A stretch of DNA of 12,082 nucleotides from Nitrospira bacterium HGW-Nitrospira-1 (lineage in GTDB: Bacteria; Nitrospirota; Thermodesulfovibrionia; Thermodesulfovibrionales; UBA6898), in assembly GCA_002839535.1 (NCBI GenBank), contig PGYF01000048.1, forward strand, positions 7,947 to 20,028. Reading direction: 5' to 3'. The position numbers were made by a program, and so were the translations under genes. The notes beneath the pieces are model-generated. The model did no database searches. It was not told the origin of the DNA and saw nothing but the letters and a program-made list of their open reading frames with translations. Below, piece after piece: positions 6,969-12,082 of the stretch. Within the stretch, counting starts at the first letter, position 1, and each line of letters starts with the position of its first letter.

Positions 6969-7030
6969 GTTTGAAAACCGAACAAAAAACTCAGAAAAAA
7001 ATCCAAAACATTTCCCCGAGGGAGGAAGAA

Positions 7031-9188
7031 ATGAAAAGACTTTTATTTTTATTCAATCGCATCACTCATTACGCATCACGCATCACTGTTTTGCTTGCCT
7101 TTAGCCTTTCACCTTTAACTACCAGCCTATTTGTCACTTCTGCATTTGCAAGCGAAAAGACCACATCTTTTGAAGAGATTGTTGTAACTGCAACAAGGAC
7201 AGAGAAGGAACTTGAAACGGCTCCGGGCAGTGTTTCTGTTGTAACAAAAGATGACATGGAAAAGAGAAATATCAAGACCGTTGACGATGCCTTAAACGCC
7301 ATAGCAGGCGTTTTTCATGATAATAAAGGGAAGGGGTTAATGGGCACTACTTCGTCAATATCAATGAGGGGTTTGAGTTACGACAAAAGAACCCTTTTTC
7401 TTCTTGACGGGATTGCGCTTAATGATGCGTATAGCGGAGGAGCCAGCTATGGACTGCTTTCAGTGGAAGATGTGGAGAAGATAGAAGTTGTCAAAGGGCC
7501 ATTTTCAAGCCTCTATGGCGGTTATGCAATGGGCGGTGTTGTGCATATCATTACAAAGATGCCTGAAAAAAGGGAATTCACTTTCAAGACCGGTTACGGC
7601 TCAAGCTGGGATAGAGGTGATGCAATGGATGATTTGAGAAAGTTCTATCTCTCTTATGGCGATAAAATTAAAGACAAACTGAGCCTCTTTGTAAGTTATG
7701 GCTATAAGGCAACAAACGGCTATCCTACGGACTTTAATGTCCAAAGCAGCAAGCCGACGGCAGGCATTACCGGATGGACACAAACAACGGATAATCAGGG
7801 CAATATCCGTTATCTCATCGGCGATAGTGGCGACAACAGATGGTGGGATGACCAGCTTACCCTTAAGGCAGGATATGACTTTACAAAAGAGACCAAACTG
7901 AATCTCTCCTACATGCGGAGCCGTTATGAATACAATTATGACGAGCCGCACACATATTTAAGAAATGCAGCGGGCAATGAAGTCTGGACATATGGAACAG
8001 TTCGTGAGAACTCCTTTCTTTCAGGTAGCGGCGGCAGGCTTCAGAATATCTACAACATTGGTCTTGAAACCGCGTTTTCTTCGGTCAAGATGAAACTTTC
8101 TCTCGGTCTAATGGACAGGGAAAAATCATGGTATGTGACAAGAGGCACAACTGTTGCCACTACCAGTTTACTGTGCCGGCATTTGACAGGCATATACTGA
8201 CCTTTGGCAGCGCCTTCAGGCAGGGCTGGGCGGATACGCAGGAGCACGGACTCACTAACTGGAAAGATGAGACATCAAAGACAATCCTTTCGTATAACTC
8301 AAAGGGCAAGGATAGAACTTATGCCTTATTCTTGCAGGATGAAATAATGATTTTTGATAATCTCACTGCATACATTGGTTTCAGGCAGGACTGGTGGGAG
8401 ACCTATGACGGCTATGTAACAGATATAAATACTGCCACAGGGCTTCCAAAAGCCGGTTATCCAAAGAATTATGATTCAAAAACTGCTTCTTCTTTCAGTC
8501 CAAAGGCTGCCCTTGTATATAAGCCCTTTGAAAAAACCACCTTGAGAGCTTCTATCGGAAAGGCCTTCAGGCCGCCCACGGTCTACGACCTCTACAGGAC
8601 ATGGACATCGTCAACCGGCGTTACCTATGCTTCAAATCCTGACCTGAAGCCTGCGCAAAGGTAAAGGCAACCTATTTTGAGAATTATCTGAAAGACCTTA
8701 TTTACAGTAAGACCGTTTCTTCCACGCTTCAAGAAAAGATCAATGCAGGGAAAGCTGAGAGCAAAGGCGTGGAGATTGAGGTTGAGCAGAGGTTTGATGT
8801 GGGGCTGAGGCTCTTTGCCAATTACACTTACACCAATGCGAAGATAAAGAAAAACGAGGCAAAGCCGTCAACTGAAGGGAAAAAGATAATACAGGCTCCG
8901 GAGAACATGTTTAACGCAGGGGCTGAGGTTGAGAAGTACCCGTTTTCAGCATCTCTTACAGGTCGTTATGTGAGCAAGAGATATGGCAATGACGAAAATT
9001 TAGATACGGTTAACGGCGTTTATTCGTCATACGATCCATACTTTGTAGCGGATATTAAGATCTCTTACAAACTTACAAAGAATGCAACCATATCTCTTTC
9101 AGTGGATAACATCTTTGATAGGGATTATTGGGGATATTACAAGGCACCAGGAAGGTCATGGTTTGGAGAAGTAACATTAAGGTTTTAG
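7031..9188 (+). pseudogene. btuB: BtuB-like TonB-dependent cobalamin receptor, twice frameshifted
   Basis: An outer-membrane TonB-dependent receptor. The start ATG 7031 follows GGAGG. A long signal peptide (about 1-41, ending SAFA) precedes the TonB-box/plug start EEIVVTATRTEKE and the plug (RGLSYDKRTLFLLDGI, VEKIEVVKGPFSSLYGG). The barrel continues to a terminal aromatic, VTLRF, as expected for BAM recognition. The reading passes through three frames: 7031 to about 8160, then about 8161 to the TAA at 8662-8664, then about 8658 to 9188. At each junction the text skips: WYVTRGTTVATT jumps to YQFTVPAFDRHILTFG, and NPDLKP jumps to KVKATYFENYLKDLIY, where family members have about 15-25 more residues. 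So each break looks like a small deletion as well as a frameshift. Riboswitch control and neighbours point to cobalamin as substrate. It is either a decayed gene or a consensus error; combined length is about 715 residues. Confidence 0.85.
7058..7085. repeat. CGCATCA-type heptanucleotide repeat in the btuB signal peptide
   Basis: Four consecutive 7-nt units: CGCATCA, CTCATTA, CGCATCA, CGCATCA. They encode RITHYASRI in the receptor's n-region. Again the repeat is placed in a signal peptide a few codons after the start. Confidence 0.85.
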
Positions 9189-9988
9189 GGCTGAAGGCAA
9201 AGGCATTGCCATTTATGATTTCAGCGGTATTCCATGTCTTGATAATTTTTGCCTTTACCGCTGTAAATCATGGCAAAGAAAGGGTGTTTGATGTTGAATT
9301 GGTGTTGCAGGAAATCAATGGGGATGCCGTTTTAAAGTCAAAGACTGATAGGAAAATGACTGTTGCGGGCAGCAAGGCGATGGAGGCAGGGAATTTGGAA
9401 CATAAACCTGCGCCGGTTGTTTGGAGGCATGAAGGGGCTGTGCGTCAGGCAGATGAGGCAATGAAAAGTGAGGATGTCGTATTGCAATCTACCCCTCACC
9501 CTAACCCTCTCCCGCAAGGGGAGATAACGCCCCCGCCTTCGGCACCCCCTCTTAACCCCTCCCGTCCTCCCCTTAAGTTAAGGGGAGGTGAAGGCGGGGT
9601 TATGTTCTTAGTGGGAAGGGGGAGTTATGAACTGGAAGGGGATGAAGTGGCGGGTGGTAGATTGATTGCTGCTTCGCATAAAGGTGTGATCCCTTCGAGC
9701 ATAGAGGGTGACTTCGGCTCAATCAATGGTCCCTCTTTTTTGAAAATGATAAAACCCGAATATCCGAGGTTGGCAAGAAGGCTGGGCAAAGAGGGAAAAG
9801 TTGTATTGAGACTTTTTATTGATGAACACGGGAAACTTGTGAGTGTTGAACTGGCTGAAAAGGCAGGTTACGGTTTTGACGAGGCAGCAGTGGAAGCGGT
9901 GAAGGCGTCGAGCTTTCGGCCTGCAAAAGTGAACGGGCATCCTGTGTCATGTAAGGCAGCGCTGCCTGTAAGGTTTAGGCTTGAATAA
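9158..9988 (+). CDS. tonB: TonB family energy transducer
   Basis: TonB links the inner-membrane proton-motive complex to outer-membrane receptors. From ATG 9158 the protein has 276 residues: a basic N-terminus (MVWRSNIKVLGLKAK), one helix (about 20-35, ISAVFHVLIIFAFTAV), a linker, and a TonB C-terminal domain (about 193-276) with KPEYPRLARRLGKEGKVVLRLFIDEHG and SSFRPAKVNGHPV. The start overlaps the btuB 3' end by 31 nt. GGAAGG lies just 2 nt before it, so ATG 9215 or TTG 9206 remain possible. The proline-rich linker (about 112-140) is encoded by dispersed repeats, with PHPNPLPQGE and PPPSAPPLNPSRPP. The frame is intact. It presumably serves the adjacent receptor. Confidence 0.9.
   Translation: MVWRSNIKVLGLKAKALPFMISAVFHVLIIFAFTAVNHGKERVFDVELVLQEINGDAVLKSKTDRKMTVAGSKAMEAGNLEHKPAPVVWRHEGAVRQADEAMKSEDVVLQSTPHPNPLPQGEITPPPSAPPLNPSRPPLKLRGGEGGVMFLVGRGSYELEGDEVAGGRLIAASHKGVIPSSIEGDFGSINGPSFLKMIKPEYPRLARRLGKEGKVVLRLFIDEHGKLVSVELAEKAGYGFDEAAVEAVKASSFRPAKVNGHPVSCKAALPVRFRLE
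9491..9602. repeat. Palindromic MITE-like repeats encoding the TonB linker
   Basis: Two adjoining repeat pieces. 9491-9523 is a C-rich run with CTCCCGCAAGGGGAG. 9525-9602 has imperfect terminal inverted repeats (TAAC...CCCGCCTTC at 9525-9540 against GAAGGCGGGGTTA at 9590-9602). Inside it is a tight palindrome, CCTCCCCTTAA (9566-9576) and TTAAGGGGAGG (9578-9588) around a single G. All are read in frame as a proline-rich spacer. Confidence 0.85.
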
Positions 9989-9998
9989 ATCTGTTTTT

Positions 9999-10095
9999 GT
10001 CATTCCTGCGAAAGCAGGAATCCAGTTCTTTAAAGGTTCTGGTTTCCCGTTTGCACGGGAACAACGTCTGGATTCCGCATCAAGTGCGGAATGAC
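9999..10095. repeat. 97-bp compound palindromic element between tonB and DUF2162
   Basis: Outer arms GTCATTCC (9999-10006) and GGAATGAC (10088-10095) pair; each side is itself a hairpin (ATTCCTGC-GAAA-GCAGGAAT at left; ATTCCGCA-TCAAG-TGCGGAAT at right). GGAATCCAG on the left matches CTGGATTCC on the right, and a central hairpin TTCCCGT-TTGC-ACGGGAA fills the middle. It can form a three-armed cruciform or RNA. Related pieces lie at 1-57, 10470-10534 and 12040-12082, so this is a dispersed family. It may also attenuate read-through between tonB and DUF2162. Confidence 0.9.
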
Positions 10096-10115
10096 AGAAT
10101 TTATGGGAGGTAAAT

Positions 10116-11066
10116 ATGGACTTAAACATTATTTTATGGATTGGCGGTATGCTCTTCAGTCTCGGCATATTTGCTTTTAAGGTTGGCTTCGGCCTTGGCT
10201 TCAGCAGGTTGAAATGGAAGGGCATATTAATGACCCTTTCCCTGTATCTTATGCTGTTTGTTGTTGTAGCCGCGCTATCAGGGCATTTGATAAAACTCCT
10301 TGAGCCTGTTTTGAGAAAAGGCCCGTATCTCCATGCACTGATGGCGATGGGTATGATTGTGTGGGGAGTATATATAGTGCGACAGAGCGGCAGTGCGACA
10401 GTGCGACAGACAAATGTGAAGAACCCTGTGCCAAGAGCACAGGGCGTCAAAAGTCAAAACAAATTTATTCTGTCATTCTCCGGCTTGACCCCCGCATCAA
10501 GCATGCCCTCTCGTGGAATGACGGAGGGGGGTCGGGCAATGACACAAATTAGGAAGCAATTCATCCCTGTGCCAAGAGCACAGGGAGTTCTTGCTTATTC
10601 ATTAAAATTCAAAATTCAAAATTCAAAAAACTCATCACTCATCACTCATCACCCATCACTGTTGTTATTGATTCCCTGTCCTGTATGTCTTACTGCCATG
10701 ACCTTTTCCACATGGGCGGCATTGAATGTGATTAAACTTCCTGCGCCTTTAATTGGCCTGGGTTTAGGAGTTGTTTTTATTGCGCTGTCTTTAGCCTTTT
10801 ATTTTTCTTTAAAACTCGTTACTCGTTACTCGTCGCTCGTTACTCAAAGGATAAGTCTGGGACTGGGCATGATTGCAATAGGCCTTTATTTCATTTCCTC
10901 GCTTATTCTTCCGGCAAAAATTGAGGAAGCAAGGGGGATGTACGGGTCTTTTGTTGCAGACAGCAGCGGGGTTGATATTAATAATACAGCAGGCGTCCTG
11001 GCGGTTCTTTTAATAACAGCGCTGATAGGGTATTTTGTGAACACAAAAAAGGAGGACTCAAAGTGA
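10116..11066 (+). CDS. DUF2162-family predicted membrane transporter, with repeat-derived insert
   Basis: A 316-residue polytopic membrane protein. ATG 10116 has GGGAGG 5 nt upstream. Hydrophobic helices lie at about 4-24, 36-58, 72-88, 178-205, 211-232, 246-264 and 291-308. The motif LIPCPVCLTAMTFS (185-198), with C188 and C191, is the feature I associate with DUF2162 proteins found next to ExbB-like, DUF2149 and cobaltochelatase-like genes. Function is not established; metal or corrinoid handling is inferred from context. Residues about 89-181 are not family-like. They are encoded by a run of at least four kinds of dispersed repeat, all kept in frame (positions near 10380-10660), and would form a large loop between helices 3 and 4. 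It ends in a GTGA overlap with the ExbB gene. Confidence 0.78.
   Translation: MDLNIILWIGGMLFSLGIFAFKVGFGLGFSRLKWKGILMTLSLYLMLFVVVAALSGHLIKLLEPVLRKGPYLHALMAMGMIVWGVYIVRQSGSATVRQTNVKNPVPRAQGVKSQNKFILSFSGLTPASSMPSRGMTEGGRAMTQIRKQFIPVPRAQGVLAYSLKFKIQNSKNSSLITHHPSLLLLIPCPVCLTAMTFSTWAALNVIKLPAPLIGLGLGVVFIALSLAFYFSLKLVTRYSSLVTQRISLGLGMIAIGLYFISSLILPAKIEEARGMYGSFVADSSGVDINNTAGVLAVLLITALIGYFVNTKKEDSK
10380..10660. repeat. Cluster of dispersed repeats nested in the DUF2162 gene
   Basis: In order: GTGCGACA-type 8-nt repeats (about 10380-10409); the left copy of a 75-bp direct repeat (10416-10490), which contains a CCCTGTGC-n5-GCACAGGG hairpin (10424-10444); a fragment of the GTCATTC/GGAATGAC palindrome family (to about 10534, including 24 bp shared with 23-46); a second CCCTGTGC-n5-GCACAGGG hairpin (10565-10585); three AAAATTC units (10604-10624); and four CTCATCA-type units (10631-10658). 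The whole block is open in the DUF2162 frame. Confidence 0.9.
10815..10842. repeat. CTCGTTA heptanucleotide repeat in the DUF2162 gene
   Basis: Four 7-nt units (CTCGTTA, CTCGTTA, CTCGTCG, CTCGTTA) encode LVTRYSSLV in the loop between two predicted helices. It is the second heptad tract in this gene and resembles the TTGTTAC tract in cbiM. Confidence 0.9.
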
Positions 11067-11564
11067 ATATTCTTGCAGGTCTTGAGACGTTTTTGTATGT
11101 AATATCATCCGCCCTTTTTTATCCGGTAGTTGCAGGGCTTGTACTTCTTACGTTCTGGGTGGTTATCTCCTTTGGCGGCTTTTTAAGGGAGTATTGAAAG
11201 ACTTCTGCAGGAGGCTGAACTCGGACTCATTAAATCCCTTGATAAAATCAGGTTTGCTATTCGTGTTGGCCCTGCACTCGGATTAATGGGGACATTAATA
11301 CCGATGGGCATTGCCCTTTCTGCCCTTGCACAGGGAGATATGCCAAAGATGGCAGGAAGCATGGTTACTGCATTTACTACAACTGTTGTAGGACTTGCCT
11401 GTGGATTGGCTGCATATCTAATGTCAATGTTTAAAGAAAAGTGGGTAAGGGCTGATATGAGGGAGATGGAGTATCTTACGGAGCTAACGCTTAGAACACA
11501 GAAGACAGAGGTCAAAAGTCAGACCACAAAGGAGAATGAAGATGAGATTTATGAAGAGGCGTAG
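11063..11564 (+). pseudogene. MotA/TolQ/ExbB-type proton channel protein, frameshifted
   Basis: The GTG start at 11063 overlaps the DUF2162 stop and has GGAGG 7 nt upstream. The first frame gives 44 residues, one helix and GGFLREY, then TGA at 11195-11197. The second frame continues from about 11193: ERLLQEAELGLIKSLDKIR, then the ExbB/TolQ channel core VGPALGLMGTLIPMGIAL and VTAFTTTVVGLACGLAAYL, stopping at 11564. Moving between frames needs a +1 shift. The cytoplasmic loop that usually separates helix 1 from helix 2 in this family is almost absent, so a deletion of perhaps 40-60 codons probably accompanies the shift. In an intact form it would use proton flow to drive TonB. There is no obvious slippery or RF2-like site, so I read it as damage or a sequence error. 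Confidence 0.82.
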
Positions 11565-11880
11565 AAGGTTTGATAAATATGAGCAGCCCCTTGAAGACCC
11601 GATTTCAGGGGTTGCGAACCTCTTTGATGCAAGCGTTGTCTTTATTGTCAGCATGATGATTGCCCTGTTTATGGCCTATAACATGCTGGATTTGCTTGAC
11701 CCGAAATCAGAGGTGACGATTACAAAGAAGACCGCAGACGGGAAGATAGAAATAGTCACAAAGAAGGGAAAAGAGATAAAGGTGCAGAAGGTGACAGATA
11801 AAAGGTTGAACGGTGAAGGCACAAGGCTCGGAACAGCGTATCAGTTAAAGGATGGGAGAGTTATTTATGTGCCGGAATAA
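11542..11880 (+). CDS. DUF2149-family protein, ExbD-like single-helix membrane protein
   Basis: A 112-residue protein: a basic cytoplasmic N-terminus (MRFMKRRRRFDKYEQP), the conserved DPISGVANLFDAS (19-31), one helix (about 30-48), and a charged extracytoplasmic domain ending in LKDGRVIYVPE. The layout and an acidic residue at the helix entrance (D29) mirror ExbD/TolR. So it probably forms the stator pair with the preceding ExbB-type protein; the ExbD role is inference. ATG 11542 is preferred over 11536 because GGAG sits 7 nt before it but only 1 nt before 11536. It overlaps the 3' end of the ExbB gene by 23 nt, and the next gene overlaps its own end, indicating tight coupling. DUF2149 is recognised from the N-terminal motif and neighbours. 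Confidence 0.82.
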   Translation: MRFMKRRRRFDKYEQPLEDPISGVANLFDASVVFIVSMMIALFMAYNMLDLLDPKSEVTITKKTADGKIEIVTKKGKEIKVQKVTDKRLNGEGTRLGTAYQLKDGRVIYVPE

Positions 11881-12082
11881 AGAAAAAACAAAATTCAAAA
11901 TTCAAAACGTAAAATTAATGGATTTCATAATTTTAGTTTTTACATTTTACATTTTGTTTTTAAGCGCTGCTTACGCTGAACAAGTGAAGAACCCTGTGCC
12001 AAGAGCACAGGGCGTCAAAAGTCAAAACAAATTTATTCTGTCATTCTCCGGCTTGACCGGAGAATCCAGTTCCTTTTTCTGG
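11867..12082 (+). CDS. Start of an exported protein, cut by the window end
   Basis: ATG 11867, with GGGAG 8 nt upstream, opens a frame that runs 72 codons to the window edge without a stop, overlapping the DUF2149 gene by 14 nt. Residues 1-37 make a plausible signal peptide: a lysine-rich n-region partly encoded by two AAAATTC units, a hydrophobic stretch (MDFIILVFTFYILFLSA, 18-34) and a cleavage site AYA before EQ. From residue 39 on, everything visible comes from the 75-bp dispersed repeat and the palindrome family. So the visible part gives no hint of function. ATG 11918 is an alternative start. In clusters of this kind a cobaltochelatase-like CobN or another exported protein often follows, but I cannot show that here. 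Confidence 0.6.
   Translation, partial: MCRNKEKTKFKIQNVKLMDFIILVFTFYILFLSAAYAEQVKNPVPRAQGVKSQNKFILSFSGLTGESSSFFW
11984..12082. repeat. Second copy of the 75-bp direct repeat plus palindrome fragment
   Basis: 11984-12058 is identical to 10416-10490 over 75 bp, including the CCCTGTGC-n5-GCACAGGG hairpin (11992-12012). It runs on into ATTCTCCG-n7-CGGAGAAT and a CCAG end (about 12043-12068), the left half of the palindrome family seen whole at 9999-10095. The two copies have the same orientation and are 1568 bp apart. Confidence 0.95.

Noticed and set aside
6902..7030. Upstream extension of btuB from ATG 6902
   Set aside because: It would read through the cobalamin riboswitch B12 box and the 14-bp repeat; ATG 7031 has a clear GGAGG site and starts a signal peptide.
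11180..11200. Programmed +1 frameshift in the ExbB-type gene
   Set aside because: No RF2-type CUU UGA context or slippery run is visible, and the cytoplasmic loop also seems missing, which a programmed shift would not explain.

Overview
The window is a bacterial chromosome segment from a Gram-negative, probably anaerobic lineage. The TonB-dependent receptor and TonB show an outer membrane. The use of a TrpB2-type tryptophan synthase in the trp operon, the DUF2162/ExbB/DUF2149 cobalt-B12 module and the many short heptanucleotide and palindromic repeats remind me of Nitrospirota (Thermodesulfovibrionia) or Desulfobacterota. That placement is an inference; no rRNA or other marker is present.

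Left part (1-3000, plus strand): the end of a tryptophan operon, trpC - trpB2 - trpF, with no trpA after trpF. It closes on a 203-nt inverted-repeat element (3039-3241), symmetrical enough to terminate transcription from both sides. Facing it on the minus strand is a thiD - queF pair (thiamine pyrimidine kinase; queuosine-pathway nitrile reductase). Divergent from thiD is a UDP-glucuronate 4-epimerase-type sugar-nucleotide epimerase.

Right part (5582-12082, plus strand): a cobalt/cobalamin uptake cluster. cbiM overlaps the epimerase stop by 4 nt and is followed by a small CbiN-like membrane protein, then a cobalamin riboswitch, then a BtuB-like TonB-dependent receptor, tonB, a DUF2162 membrane protein, a MotA/TolQ/ExbB-type channel, a DUF2149 (ExbD-like) protein and the start of an exported protein cut by the window edge. 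The likely logic is outer-membrane import of corrinoid through the receptor, energised by TonB with ExbB/DUF2149 acting like ExbB/ExbD, and cobalt import by CbiM. The receptor (two breaks) and the ExbB gene (one break) are frameshifted, and each break also appears to lack a short coding segment.

The most unusual aspect is the density of small repeats inside coding sequence. Signal peptides and loops of cbiM, the CbiN-like gene, btuB, DUF2162 and the last gene contain 7-nt tandem repeats (AAAATTC, TTGTTAC, GTTCAAG, CTCATCA, CTCGTTA). Palindromic or MITE-like repeats are carried in frame inside cbiM, tonB and DUF2162. A 75-bp perfect direct repeat sits in DUF2162 and again just after the signal peptide of the last gene.
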